Both the position numbers and the translations under genes were made by a program. A DNA stretch of 64,000 nucleotides from Mycolicibacter icosiumassiliensis (GTDB taxonomy: Bacteria > Actinomycetota > Actinomycetes > Mycobacteriales > Mycobacteriaceae), in the NCBI RefSeq assembly GCF_900078685.2, contig NZ_LT546166.1:3429239-3493238 (forward strand). The letters run 5' to 3'. A model generated the notes under the pieces. It was given only the letters and a program-made list of their open reading frames with translations. It ran no database searches and was not told where the DNA came from. Position 1 is the first letter of the stretch. The number at the start of each line of letters is the position of its first letter. Below, in pieces: positions 24,480-35,444 of the stretch.

Positions 24480-26816
24480 CTATTGCGACGCTGTCGACTC
24501 TTCCGTCGCCCCAATAATCCGATAACTCGGATCGGACATGTACACCGGTCCGTTGCCATTCCGGCGCGCCTTGCCCGTGAGAGCAACCACGTCACCGGGG
24601 CTGATGTCGTCGCCCCGCCCCGCATGAAAGGTCGCGCGCAGCTCACCGGTGCCATCCCCGACCACCGCCACACGGACCGGCTTGCCGCGGCTGAGGGTGT
24701 CGTCGACCTCGTTGACCCGCCCCTCGACCGTAGACAGCTGACCAACGATGAGGGCGTCCACCGCGATGGCGTTCGGTGGCGGCGCCGGATGCTCGTAGCG
24801 GTCCACGTCCTGCTGGTCGTGGCGCGCCACCCACCGCTGCAGTTTCCCGACCTCGCGCACAACGCGCTGTTCGAACAGATCCGGGAAGGCCTGCCGCACG
24901 CGCGACTGCACGTCGTAGGGCACGATCGTCGCCGCCGCGTCGGGAACCAGGCTCACGGCCTTGGCGATCTTGTCGGCGGTGCGATCGTGCAGCAGACGCC
25001 CCAACAACGGCGCATAGGTGCGCCGGGGCAGCAACACCGTCACGTGGCAGTCCCGATATTGGGCACGCGCAGTGTCGACCAGCTGCTGGGCGGTACGGGT
25101 CAGCCGGCGGTCCGGGCAGTCGACCACCCGCAGCGGGGTGTCCAGCCCGTAGTACTCCCAGCGCTGCTGCAACAACGCAGCGTGGGCGGCGTCGACCACC
25201 AGGTGCACCGCGACCAGGTCGTCGGCGTAGAGCCCTTTGCCGTAGCGCAGGGCTTCGATTACCGCCAGGTCCAGCGAATGCACGAAGACCATTACCCGGT
25301 GCCGGGCGTATTTGACGACGTCGGCCCGGTTGGTGCGGAATCGCTCCAGGATCGCGGCCTCGGCCCGGTACTCCCGGTTGAGCCGGATCAGCACCACCAC
25401 CAGTAGCGGGAACACCACGACGACCAACCAGGCTCCCTCGGTGAACTTCGCCACCGCGAAGATCCCCACCACCACGGTGGACAGCAGGCCCGCCGAGAAG
25501 TTGATGGCGAGCTTGTACCGCCACCCTGATTCCCGATGCGTCACATGATGTTTGGCCATGCCGTAGCCGGCCATCGCGAATCCGGTGAACACCCCGATCG
25601 CGTAGAACGGCACCAGCGCGTTGACCGAGCCACCGGTGACCACCAGCAGAGTCACCGCCAGGACGGTGAGCACGATGATCCCGTTGGAAAAAACCAGCCG
25701 ATGCCCGCGCTTGGTCAACTGGCGGGGCAGGAAGCGATCTTCGGCGACGAAGCTGGCCAGCATCGGAAACCCGTTGAAGCTGGTGTTCGCGCCGGTGAAC
25801 AGGATCAACGCCGTCGCCGTCTGCACCAGGAAGTACAGGACCTGCCCCACCCAGCCGGCGCCGAACACCGCCCGGGCCACCTGGGACAGCACCGAGGGAT
25901 ATCCGATCGCATACGGCGGGGTGTGGGTGCGGTAGGCGAGGTAGGTGACCCCGGCCAGCAGGAAGCCCAGGATGCACGCCATTGTGGTGAGCACTCGTCG
26001 GGCATTTTCACCCTGTGGTTTTTGGAAGACGCTGACGGTGTTGGAGATGGCTTCCACACCGGTTAGCGACGACCCGCCGTTGGCGAATGCGCGCAGCACG
26101 ACCAGGACCGTCGCCCCCATGATCAGCCCGTTGCCTTGATGGACCGGCACCGCTCCGGGGAGGTGCTCCGCGTCGTAAACCGGTAGACCCCAGAAGATCT
26201 CGCGCACTACACCGGCGATGATCATCAGCCCGAGCATGCCCACGAAAAAGTAGGTCGGTATCGCGAACGTCCGACCGGCTTCTCGCACACCGCGCAAGTT
26301 CGCGTAACACATCACGATCACCACCGCGACGGTGATCTCCAGGCTGTAGGGCCCCAGTGGGCGGATCGCCGAGACGACGGCGACGGTGCCGGCCGCGGAT
26401 TGCACGGCGACGGTCACCACGTAGTCGATGAGCAGCGCCGCGGCGGCGACCTGCGCCACCCGGGGGCCGAAGTTCTCCCGCGAGACGATGTAGGAGCCGC
26501 CGGCCCGGGTGTAGGTCATCACCACCTGGCGATACGACGCAGTGACCAGCACCAGGATCAGCAGCACCACGCCGGTGATGGGCAGCAGCAGTGCGAAGGC
26601 GGCCAGGCCGGCGAACGGCAGCAGCTCGATCAGGATCTCTTCGACACCATAGGCGTTCGAGGAAATCGCGTCGGGTGAAAGTACTCCTAGTGCAACCGGA
26701 TTCGATAACCGCTCGGAGCGAAGCGCACCGGTGACCAGCGGCCGCCCCAGCACCAGCCGTTTGAGCGTGTAGCCGATCGGGTCAGGACGCGGAGCCGGGG
26801 GCTGTTGGGCGCGCAC
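24480..26816 (-). CDS. KimA/APC-like permease with cytoplasmic USP-like and OB-like domains
   Basis: This is a 778-aa protein with a GTG start and no clear Shine-Dalgarno, so possibly leaderless. About 12 hydrophobic helices fill residues 40-480 (start: SPDAISSNAYGVEEILIELLP), the pattern of the APC/KUP-like KimA potassium importers. A cytoplasmic alpha/beta domain (about 500-650) resembles the UspA-like domain of this family. The last 90 residues (VEGRVNEVDDTL ... GDVVALTGKARRNGNGPVYMSDPSYRI) look like an OB fold, an unusual addition. Potassium is the likely substrate, by family only. tRNA-Lys lies convergent, 20 bases beyond the stop. Confidence 0.75.
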   Translation of the reverse strand: MRAQQPPAPRPDPIGYTLKRLVLGRPLVTGALRSERLSNPVALGVLSPDAISSNAYGVEEILIELLPFAGLAAFALLLPITGVVLLILVLVTASYRQVVMTYTRAGGSYIVSRENFGPRVAQVAAAALLIDYVVTVAVQSAAGTVAVVSAIRPLGPYSLEITVAVVIVMCYANLRGVREAGRTFAIPTYFFVGMLGLMIIAGVVREIFWGLPVYDAEHLPGAVPVHQGNGLIMGATVLVVLRAFANGGSSLTGVEAISNTVSVFQKPQGENARRVLTTMACILGFLLAGVTYLAYRTHTPPYAIGYPSVLSQVARAVFGAGWVGQVLYFLVQTATALILFTGANTSFNGFPMLASFVAEDRFLPRQLTKRGHRLVFSNGIIVLTVLAVTLLVVTGGSVNALVPFYAIGVFTGFAMAGYGMAKHHVTHRESGWRYKLAINFSAGLLSTVVVGIFAVAKFTEGAWLVVVVFPLLVVVLIRLNREYRAEAAILERFRTNRADVVKYARHRVMVFVHSLDLAVIEALRYGKGLYADDLVAVHLVVDAAHAALLQQRWEYYGLDTPLRVVDCPDRRLTRTAQQLVDTARAQYRDCHVTVLLPRRTYAPLLGRLLHDRTADKIAKAVSLVPDAAATIVPYDVQSRVRQAFPDLFEQRVVREVGKLQRWVARHDQQDVDRYEHPAPPPNAIAVDALIVGQLSTVEGRVNEVDDTLSRGKPVRVAVVGDGTGELRATFHAGRGDDISPGDVVALTGKARRNGNGPVYMSDPSYRIIGATEESTASQ

Positions 26817-26884
26817 CGAAATATCTTCACCCCGGCGGCGTCACGCCACCAGACCCAATTTTCGCGCGGGTGCGCGCGGGGACC

Positions 26885-27112
26885 TCAGCGGTTGCGGATT
26901 CGGCGAATCGCCAGGACGAGAATCAGTCCACCGACGCCCGCCAGCGAAGCCATCACCGCAGGCTTTGTGACGATTTCGACCGCCCGGGCCTTGGCGCGAT
27001 CGGCCAGGTGACGGGGGTTAGCCCGGTCCGCGAGAATATCGACCGTCGAAGCCAGCTGCTCGCGGGCTTGATCGATGTCCTTCTTGATCGTGTCGGGATC
27101 GCGTTCCGCCAC
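26885..27112 (-). CDS. DUF3618 single-pass membrane protein (Rv2520c-like)
   Basis: This 75-aa protein has a charged N-terminal helix (DPDTIKKDIDQAREQLASTVDILADR), the DUF3618 signature, followed by one membrane helix (VMASLAGVGGLILVLAI) and a basic tail RRIRNR. It is divergent from bcp, as in M. tuberculosis (Rv2520c/Rv2521). Function unknown. Confidence 0.85.
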   Translation of the reverse strand: MAERDPDTIKKDIDQAREQLASTVDILADRANPRHLADRAKARAVEIVTKPAVMASLAGVGGLILVLAIRRIRNR

Positions 27113-27205
27113 TGTCGTCCTCCCTGTCCGATGCTGCCCCTGTCGAACTACCCTAGAGCAGCCGGGGTGGACCTCACGCTCCGGCGAGCAGAAAGGGGCT
27201 TTTCA

Positions 27206-27679
27206 GTGACCGACACCGCACGCCTGGCGCCCGGCGATGAAGCGCCCGCGTTCAGCCTTCCCGACGCCGACGGCAACACCGTGTCACTGGCCGACTTCCG
27301 GGGACGACGGGTTGTCGTCTACTTCTACCCGGCAGCGTCGACCCCCGGCTGCACCAAGCAGGCCTGCGACTTCCGGGACAACCTGCGCGAGTTCAACGAC
27401 GCCGGGCTCGACGTCGTCGGCATCTCCCCCGACAAACCCGCCAAACTGGCCAAATTCCGCGACACCGAGGGATTGACCTTCCCGCTGCTGTCCGATCCGG
27501 ACCGGTCAGTGTTGGCGGCTTGGGGCGCCTACGGCGAGAAGAAGATGTACGGCAAGACCGTGCAGGGCGTCATTCGTTCGACGTTCGTCGTCGACGAGCA
27601 GGGCAAGATCGCCGAGGCCCAATACAACGTGCGGGCCACCGGGCATGTCGCGAAGCTGCGGCGCGATCTGTCGGTCTGA
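27206..27679 (+). CDS. bcp: Thioredoxin-dependent peroxiredoxin Bcp
   Basis: The GTG at 27206 gives 157 aa, identical in length to M. tuberculosis Bcp (Rv2521); GAAAGGGG lies upstream. The peroxidatic and resolving cysteines are in STPGCTKQACDF (C-x4-C), and GDEAPAFSLPDADG, VVGISPDKP and FPLLSDP are all family motifs. The cytosolic enzyme reduces H2O2 and organic hydroperoxides. Confidence 0.95.
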   Translation: MTDTARLAPGDEAPAFSLPDADGNTVSLADFRGRRVVVYFYPAASTPGCTKQACDFRDNLREFNDAGLDVVGISPDKPAKLAKFRDTEGLTFPLLSDPDRSVLAAWGAYGEKKMYGKTVQGVIRSTFVVDEQGKIAEAQYNVRATGHVAKLRRDLSV

Positions 27680-27706
27680 CCCCCGCCGCCCGAGAAGGAG
27701 CAGCTC

Positions 27707-27794
27707 ATGCCTGTCATTCGGACGAGTTTGTGGTTCGACACCCAGGCGCAAGCTCGACATCGCTGCGCTGGAGGCGGCAGCAGATGGGCGCTGA
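27707..27794 (+). pseudogene. VOC/PhnB-like gene with internal deletion
   Basis: GAAGGAG precedes an ATG that encodes MPVIRTSLWFDTQAQ, the usual start of PhnB/VOC family proteins. Immediately after it, in another frame, KLDIAALEAAADGR-stop matches their usual C-terminal end. The roughly 120 codons between are gone, so only the two tips remain. The remaining intergenic DNA up to 27952 shows no gene. Confidence 0.55.
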
Positions 27795-27952
27795 CCACAG
27801 CTCACAATCAGGTCTTGTGACCTGATAAGGACAACCCCGATACCACGCCCGCGCCGTCGGGTGGACCATTGTTCCCAACGGTCGGGCTTGGGTGGCGCCT
27901 CCGACCGAGCGACCAAGGCGGCGCGCCTCCTATCCCGTTGGAAGGCAGGAAG

Positions 27953-28990
27953 ATGACTGGGCACAGCTGGGCAGTGATCGGAGCGGGTCCCGCTGGAATT
28001 GCCGCGGTGGGCCGGCTACTCGACCATGGCGTCCCCGGGGACCAGATCGCCTGGATCGACCCTGACTTTGCCGCCGGTGATGTCGGCACCAAATGGCGCG
28101 CCGTCCCGGGCAACACCCATGTGTCGCTGTTCCTCGACTATTTGAACGGCTCACCGTCGTTCCGCTTCGCCGAAGCGCCGCACTTTGAGCTGACCGACGT
28201 CGATCCCGGCCAAACCTGCCCGCTCGGCCTCGTTGCCGATCCGCTGGTATGGATCTCGGAACACCTGACAGAGCGGGTCACGTCCATTCGGGCGGTGGCA
28301 ACACAGCTCACACTCCGCAACCGCCAGTGGCTGGTGAGCACCGGCGACGCCGAGATCGAAGCGAAGAACGTGATTCTGGCTGTCGGTTCGGTGCCCAAGA
28401 AGCTTTATCATCCTAACCTGGAGGAGATTCCGATCGAGGTGGCGCTGAACCCCGACAAGCTCGGACAGCTGGTGTCGGATGACGCCACGGTGGCCGTCTT
28501 CGGTTCGTCACACTCATCGATGGTGGCACTGCCCAACCTGTTGAACACAGGAGCCCAGAAGGTCATCAACTTTTACCGGAGCCCAACCAAATACGCTGTC
28601 TACCTGGGTGATCAGATTCTGTTCGACGACACCGGCCTGAAGGGAAATGCCGCAACGTGGGCCCGGGAGAACATCGACGGGACCTACCCCGAGCGCCTGG
28701 AACGGTATCGGGTAGACGACAAAGAGTTCTCCGAGCAGCTCCAAGCCTGTAGTCACGTTGTCTACACCGTCGGGTTCAGCCGACGGCAGCTGCCCGCAAC
28801 CCCACAGTGGGGCGAGCTGGAATACGATCCGGTGAACGGGATCCTTGCTCCGGGACTGTTCGGAGTCGGGATTGCGTTCCCCGAGTACGGAATCGACTCA
28901 TTCGGCTCTGGGCAGTATCGGATCGGTCTGATCAAGTTCATGCAGCGCCTCAATACCGCACTACCGCTGTGGTTGCAGTACGGCACATAG
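27953..28990 (+). CDS. FAD/NAD(P)-dependent oxidoreductase
   Basis: This is a 345-aa protein. The ATG at 27953 follows GGAAGGCAGGAAG and directly precedes the Rossmann motif VIGAGPAGIAAVG (residues 6-18). A second dinucleotide-binding segment (VAVFGSSHSSM, about 180-190) follows. The layout is that of flavin-dependent monooxygenase or pyridine nucleotide-disulfide type enzymes, with no redox-active CxxC. The substrate is unknown. It converges with the kinase gene, leaving 10 bases between stops. Confidence 0.7.
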   Translation: MTGHSWAVIGAGPAGIAAVGRLLDHGVPGDQIAWIDPDFAAGDVGTKWRAVPGNTHVSLFLDYLNGSPSFRFAEAPHFELTDVDPGQTCPLGLVADPLVWISEHLTERVTSIRAVATQLTLRNRQWLVSTGDAEIEAKNVILAVGSVPKKLYHPNLEEIPIEVALNPDKLGQLVSDDATVAVFGSSHSSMVALPNLLNTGAQKVINFYRSPTKYAVYLGDQILFDDTGLKGNAATWARENIDGTYPERLERYRVDDKEFSEQLQACSHVVYTVGFSRRQLPATPQWGELEYDPVNGILAPGLFGVGIAFPEYGIDSFGSGQYRIGLIKFMQRLNTALPLWLQYGT

Positions 28991-29000
28991 CTTTCCACGG

Positions 29001-29794
29001 TCAGGGACCGAGGGTCCACAGCAGCCGGTAGTAGTCGATGCGCTCTTGGTCTCGTCGGACTCCATAGGCGTCGAGGAGCACATCGGTCCAGTCGGCACCG
29101 TAGTTCCATTCGGTACTCCAGGTGGCGACCGCCAGATCGGCCCAGCGGTCGGCAATCCCGAGTTCGCCGAGGTCGACATGCCCGGTGGGGTGCCCGTCGT
29201 CGTTCAGCAAGGTGTTCGGCGCGCAGGCATCACCGTGGCACACCACCAGCCGGTCAACCGGGGGCGGATCGGCCACTCGCTGCAACGCCTGCGCGACGGT
29301 GAGGCCGGTGAACTCCGCAGGCCACTCACCCGGATTATGTTGACCGGAACGACGGTTGGCGTCCTCAACCCGCCCCTCGGCGCTCCAGTCAAACGGGCAT
29401 GTCGCCACCGGCAGGGCGTCGTGCAGCGCCCGCAGTCCCTGTCCAATGCCCGTCACTGCCGGGAGCGGGTCGGCGATCCACCGCGCCGCGACCGCATTCG
29501 TGCCGGGCAGTGCCGCGGTGACCAGCCACTGTCCTTCGTCGTTGCCACCGTGATCGAGTACGCGCGGCACCGGCGTGTAGCCGAGCGCCCACCGCAGTCG
29601 CGCCACCTCGGCAGACAGGTCGATACCGCTGTCGATCGGCGACCACTTGATGAAGCGATGGCCAGTGGCGCCGTCGACCTCGAACGTGGTGCCGCCGACC
29701 TCGTTGAGCCACACCGGGCGTGGATCGTCGTCCCCGGCCAGCTGCCGTACCGCATCGGGCACGGTCTGCGGCAATTGCGGCGGGCCAGCGATCA

Positions 29795-29795
<1 letters not shown>
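29001..29795 (-). CDS. APH(3')-like aminoglycoside phosphotransferase
   Basis: This is a 264-aa protein, the usual APH(3') length. The catalytic motif VCHGDACAPNTLL (H-G-D-x4-N) and the DLG-like HVDLGELGIADRWADLA are complete. The ATG overlaps the M20 peptidase stop (TGATG), so the two are co-transcribed with acpS and fas upstream. Family enzymes transfer phosphate to the 3'-OH of kanamycin-type drugs. Whether this chromosomal member acts on drugs or another substrate is unknown. Confidence 0.8.
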
Positions 29796-31153
<1,358 letters not shown>

Positions 31154-31194
31154 CTACGACGCCCCATTTTGGGAGCTTTCACGACTGCTCGGCG

Positions 31195-31587
31195 TCAATT
31201 GATCTCGAGGATGGCAACGGCGGCGGCAGTGTCGGCCTCGTGGGTCAGCGACACGTGGATCGTCACATCGGCCAGATGCTGCGCGATCTCACCGGAGAGC
31301 CGCACCTTCGGCCGGCCCCACATGTCGGTCACCACCTCGATGTCGCGGTGAATCGCCTCCGGCAACACCGGTTTCTGCGCGAACCGCGACCCCGACCACG
31401 CCTTGATCACCGCCTCCTTGGCCGCCCACCGGGCCGCCAGGTGCCGCGCCGCCGACGAACTCTTGTCGGAGGCGTCACGCCGCTCCCCGGGGGTGAACGT
31501 CTCGGCGAACACCGTCCCGGGTTGGTCGACCTGCTCGGCGAAGTCGGGAATCGACACCAGATCGATCCCGACACCAACGATGCTCAT
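31195..31587 (-). CDS. acpS: Holo-ACP synthase AcpS
   Basis: This is a 130-aa protein. GVGIDLVSI carries the Mg-binding Asp, RWAAKEAVIKA the Glu/Lys motif, and HVSLTHEADTA the third family motif. AcpS moves 4'-phosphopantetheine from CoA onto the ACP domain of FAS-I. It starts 11 bases after the fas stop, as in M. tuberculosis (Rv2523c-Rv2524c), so the two form an operon. Confidence 0.95.
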   Translation of the reverse strand: MSIVGVGIDLVSIPDFAEQVDQPGTVFAETFTPGERRDASDKSSSAARHLAARWAAKEAVIKAWSGSRFAQKPVLPEAIHRDIEVVTDMWGRPKVRLSGEIAQHLADVTIHVSLTHEADTAAAVAILEIN

Positions 31588-31598
31588 ACCCGGCGACG

Positions 31599-34500
31599 CT
31601 ATCCGATGTAAACGTCGCCGTCGCCGAGCCGTGCCGCCGGGTTGAGCAGCATTGCCGACTCTTGACGCTTCTCCGGAGTGTCATGGTCGAAGCGCCGGTC
31701 GGCGGGCCGCTCATACATCGGCTTGCCGCCGGCGATCGCCGAGGCGAGCCGCCGCTGACCGGCCAGCACGCGCCCAGAGGCCTGCTCCTGGTACGCCTCG
31801 CGCTGACTTGGGTCCAGCGCCGCCAGGAACGCCGCCGGGTGCACCAGGGCGACCAGACCGGACACGTGGCCGAAGCCGAGGCTGGTGACCAATCCGGCCT
31901 TGAGCGGGAACTTCTCCCCTAGCTCCAGCGTCTCGCGGACCCACACCAGGTGCCCGGCGGTGGCCAGCTCGTCGTCGACGCAGTCCAGGCTGCGGTTGGG
32001 CGGGATGACCCCGTCGCGCAGCACCTGGCACAGGCCCATCATCTGGAAGACCGCCGCGCCGCCCTTGGCGTGCCCGGTGAGGCTCTTCTGGCTGATCACG
32101 AACAGCGGCGCACCGTCGGAGCGGCCCAGCGAGTCGGCCAGCCGCTCGTGCAGCTCGGTCTCGTTGGGGTCGTTGGCCAACGTCGAGGTGTCGTGCTTGG
32201 AAACCACCGCGATGTCGTCGGCGCCCACGCCCAGCTTGGCCAGCGAACGGGCCAGCATCGAGTCCTTGCCGCCCCGACCCGCGCCCAGGGCGCCCAGGCC
32301 CGGAGCCGGGATCGAGGTGTGCACGCCGTCGGCGAAGCTCTGCGCGTAGGCCACCACCGCCAGAACCGGCAGGCCCATCTTGGCGGCCAGGTCGCCGCGG
32401 GCCAGCAGAATGGTGCCGCCGCCTTGGGCCTCGACGAAGCCCAACCGGCGCCGATCGTTGGCGCGGGAGAACTTCGAATCGCTGATGCCCTTGGCGCGCA
32501 TCATCTCGGTGTCGGCGGTGGCAGCCATGTCACCGAAGCCGATGATGGCCTCCAGGGTCAGGTCGTCGTAGCCGCCGGTGACCACCAGCTCGGCCTTGCC
32601 GAGGCGGATCTTGTCGACGCCCTCCTCGACCGAGACCGCCGCGGTGGCACAGGCGGCCACCGGGTGGATCATCGCGCCGTAGGACCCGACGTAGCTCTGA
32701 ACCACATGCGCGGCAACGACGTTGGGCAGAACTTCCTGCAGGATGTCGTTGGGCTTGGCCCGCCCGAGCAGGTTGCCGTGGTACATGGTCTGCATCGAGG
32801 TCATGCCACCCATGCCGGTGCCCTGAGTGCTGGCCACCAGTGAGGGGTGCACCCAGCGCATCAGCTCGGTCGGGGTGAAGCCCGCCGACAGGAACGCGTC
32901 CACGGTCGCAACGATGTTCCACAGTGCCACCCGGTCGATGGAGGTGGCCATGTCCTGGCTGATCCCCCACACCGTGGGGTCGAACCCGGTCGGGATCTGA
33001 GCACCCACCGTGCGCGACAGCTTGCTCTTGCGCGGCACCCGAATCTCGGTGCCCGCCTTGCGGATCACCTGCCAGTCCGAGGAGTCCGGCACCGGGCGCA
33101 CCACGGTGTGCTCGGGGTCGAACTCGACGAACGCGCGTGCGTCGGCCTCGCTGGAGACCACGAACGAGAAGTCCTTGTCCAGGAACACACTGACCAGCAG
33201 CGGTGAGGCGTGGTCGGGGTCGATCGCGCCGTCATCGACGAACTCACGAACACCGACCCGTTCCACCACGGTGTCGTGGTAGCGCTCCACCAGCTCGGCC
33301 TCGTCCACCAGCTCACCGGTCGCGGTGTCATACCAACCCGGGGTCGGGTCGTCTTCCCACTTGACCAGGCCGGTGGTCCAGGCCAGCTCGAGCACCCCGG
33401 CGGCCGACAGCTCGCCGGAGACCTCCATCTCGAAGCGAGTGCGCGACGAGCCCAGCGGGCCCAGTTCGGCGCCACCGACGATGACCACCAGGTCGGCCGG
33501 GTCGACGTCGAGGTCATCCCAGGCCGGCGGGGGCGCCGGGGTGTGGCCGCGCGGCGGTGACGGCAGCGCGGCGATGGTTCCCTCCGCCGGCTCGTCGTCG
33601 TCTTGAGCGGCCTCCGATGTCATCTCCTCACGAGCCCGGGCGGCCAGCTCGGCCATGTCCAGGTTCGCCTCGGCCAGGCCACCGGTCAGGTCGGCTTCGA
33701 TCGGGGCGTTGGCCGCGGCCACCTTGGACTCGACGTTGCACAGCGCCAGCAGCATGGCCGCCATCTGCTCGGTCGAGTAGGTGGTGACACCGGCTTCCTC
33801 GACCGCGTCGACGATGACGTCGTTGTGGCCCATCAACCCGGTGCCGCGAGTCCAGCCGATCAGGGCGTGGGCCAGGCTGACCCGCGACGCCCACGAGGTC
33901 TCGGCCTTCCACCGTGACACCAGCGCGTCCAGCGACGCCTTGGCCTCGCCGTAGGCGCCGTCGCCGCCGAACATGCCGCGGTTGGGCGAACCGGGCAGCA
34001 CCACATGCAACCGAGAGGCGATGTCGCGCTCGGCGCCGATCTTGGACAGGCCGCCGATAAGGCGCTGCACCGCCCACAGCAGGACCTTCATCTCCATCTC
34101 GGCGCGCGCACCGGCCTCCGACAGATCGCCGGTGACCCGCGGAGCGGCGAACGGGAACAGCAGTGTCGGGGTCTGCGCATCCTTGAGGTGGATCGACTGC
34201 GGCCCAAGGCTTTCGGTCTGCTCGGTTCCGACCCACTCGACCAGTGCGTCGATGTCGGAGTAGGACGCCATGTTGGCGGGCACCACCCACAGCGCAGCAC
34301 CGAACCGAGCGTGGTCGCGGTACAGGTTGCGGTAGAAGCTCAGCCGTTCGTCGTCGAGTCGAGACGTGGTGGCGATGACGGTCGCGCCGCCGTCGAGCAG
34401 CTGCCCGACCACCGATGCGGCGATCGAGCCCTTGGAGGCACCGGTCACCACCGCTACCTCGTCGCTGTAGCGGCCCCGGCCCGGGTTCTCCGCGCCGGCG

Positions 34501-35444
34501 GCGATCCGGGCGTACAACGAGCCGTGAATCTGCCGGCCGGAGGCCAGCGACCGGGCCTGCCACCAGGACGCCTGGGTGGCGACCACGTGGCCGGCACCCT
34601 CGAAACGCTCGGCGAGGCGAGTCCAGTCGGCGTCGATGTCGCCCTCGTCGACCAGCCACAGCTTGACCAGATCCTCGCGGGCACTGGCCCAACGGTCGTC
34701 GAACAGCACCGCTTTGCGGCCGTCGAACGACGGCGCCACCAGACGCGGCCAGTCCGAACCCAATTCGGCGGTCACCAGGTCGATCAGCTCGCTGTCGGTG
34801 GCGCCCGCCGGGGCACTCACGGCGTCGTCGAACCCGAGCTGACCCAGCACCAGCCGAGCCGCCGAGGCGAGCACACCGTCGCGGCCGGTGATCTGCGCGG
34901 TGAACTCGCCCAGCGCGGCGGCGTCCACGGTCGCACCGCCGCCACCGCCCACCGACGGCAGGCTGACCGCGACGCCGCGGCGCGCCGCGACGGCCTGAAC
35001 AGCCGCATCGATCGCCTTGTCGACGGCCGCGGCGTCGGCCAGGGCACCTTCGTGCAACCCACCCAGGGCGCCGCCCCGGACGCTGGTGCCTTCGCGGGTG
35101 CCCAACGCCACCTCGACGGTGACGTGCTTGGCCCAGCCGTCACCGAGCTCCCAGGTCTTCTTGACCCGTTCGGCAATGGCGCCGGGCCGCTTGCCGGACG
35201 GTCCGAGAATGGTGCGGAGCTGGTCGTTGATCGCGTCGGTCAACACCGGGCCGTAGGGCTTGTAGGTGCGCGCCAGCTTGGTCACCTGCGACTTCAGCCC
35301 GGACAGGTCGGCTTCGGCGGCGCCGTCGATGGCGCCCAGGTTCAGCTCCGAACCCAGGTCCACCAGCAGCTGGTTACGCCGCGAGGACGCGCCGTCGGTG
35401 ATGGACTCGATGGAGTCCAGCGCCTCGATCTGGTCGATGCGCAT
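31599..35444 (-). CDS. fas: Type I fatty acid synthase, C-terminal part (ACP remainder, KR, KS)
   Basis: This frame begins within the ACP domain (MRIDQIEALDSIESITDGASSRR, with the phosphopantetheine Ser) and continues through a ketoreductase (VAVVTGASKGSIAASVV) and a ketosynthase (active-site Cys in PVAACATAAVS, His in SKHDTST and LTGHAKGG), ending ARLGDGDVYIG as in Rv2524c. It has no start of its own: the ATG at 35444 is internal to the domain. The 5' part of fas is in another frame, and the junction near 35446-35450 lacks the first ACP helix (family: DDLVFDAADATLALIALSA). The two parts are one gene broken by a deletion of about 25 codons, out of frame. Confidence 0.85.
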   Translation of the reverse strand: MRIDQIEALDSIESITDGASSRRNQLLVDLGSELNLGAIDGAAEADLSGLKSQVTKLARTYKPYGPVLTDAINDQLRTILGPSGKRPGAIAERVKKTWELGDGWAKHVTVEVALGTREGTSVRGGALGGLHEGALADAAAVDKAIDAAVQAVAARRGVAVSLPSVGGGGGATVDAAALGEFTAQITGRDGVLASAARLVLGQLGFDDAVSAPAGATDSELIDLVTAELGSDWPRLVAPSFDGRKAVLFDDRWASAREDLVKLWLVDEGDIDADWTRLAERFEGAGHVVATQASWWQARSLASGRQIHGSLYARIAAGAENPGRGRYSDEVAVVTGASKGSIAASVVGQLLDGGATVIATTSRLDDERLSFYRNLYRDHARFGAALWVVPANMASYSDIDALVEWVGTEQTESLGPQSIHLKDAQTPTLLFPFAAPRVTGDLSEAGARAEMEMKVLLWAVQRLIGGLSKIGAERDIASRLHVVLPGSPNRGMFGGDGAYGEAKASLDALVSRWKAETSWASRVSLAHALIGWTRGTGLMGHNDVIVDAVEEAGVTTYSTEQMAAMLLALCNVESKVAAANAPIEADLTGGLAEANLDMAELAARAREEMTSEAAQDDDEPAEGTIAALPSPPRGHTPAPPPAWDDLDVDPADLVVIVGGAELGPLGSSRTRFEMEVSGELSAAGVLELAWTTGLVKWEDDPTPGWYDTATGELVDEAELVERYHDTVVERVGVREFVDDGAIDPDHASPLLVSVFLDKDFSFVVSSEADARAFVEFDPEHTVVRPVPDSSDWQVIRKAGTEIRVPRKSKLSRTVGAQIPTGFDPTVWGISQDMATSIDRVALWNIVATVDAFLSAGFTPTELMRWVHPSLVASTQGTGMGGMTSMQTMYHGNLLGRAKPNDILQEVLPNVVAAHVVQSYVGSYGAMIHPVAACATAAVSVEEGVDKIRLGKAELVVTGGYDDLTLEAIIGFGDMAATADTEMMRAKGISDSKFSRANDRRRLGFVEAQGGGTILLARGDLAAKMGLPVLAVVAYAQSFADGVHTSIPAPGLGALGAGRGGKDSMLARSLAKLGVGADDIAVVSKHDTSTLANDPNETELHERLADSLGRSDGAPLFVISQKSLTGHAKGGAAVFQMMGLCQVLRDGVIPPNRSLDCVDDELATAGHLVWVRETLELGEKFPLKAGLVTSLGFGHVSGLVALVHPAAFLAALDPSQREAYQEQASGRVLAGQRRLASAIAGGKPMYERPADRRFDHDTPEKRQESAMLLNPAARLGDGDVYIG

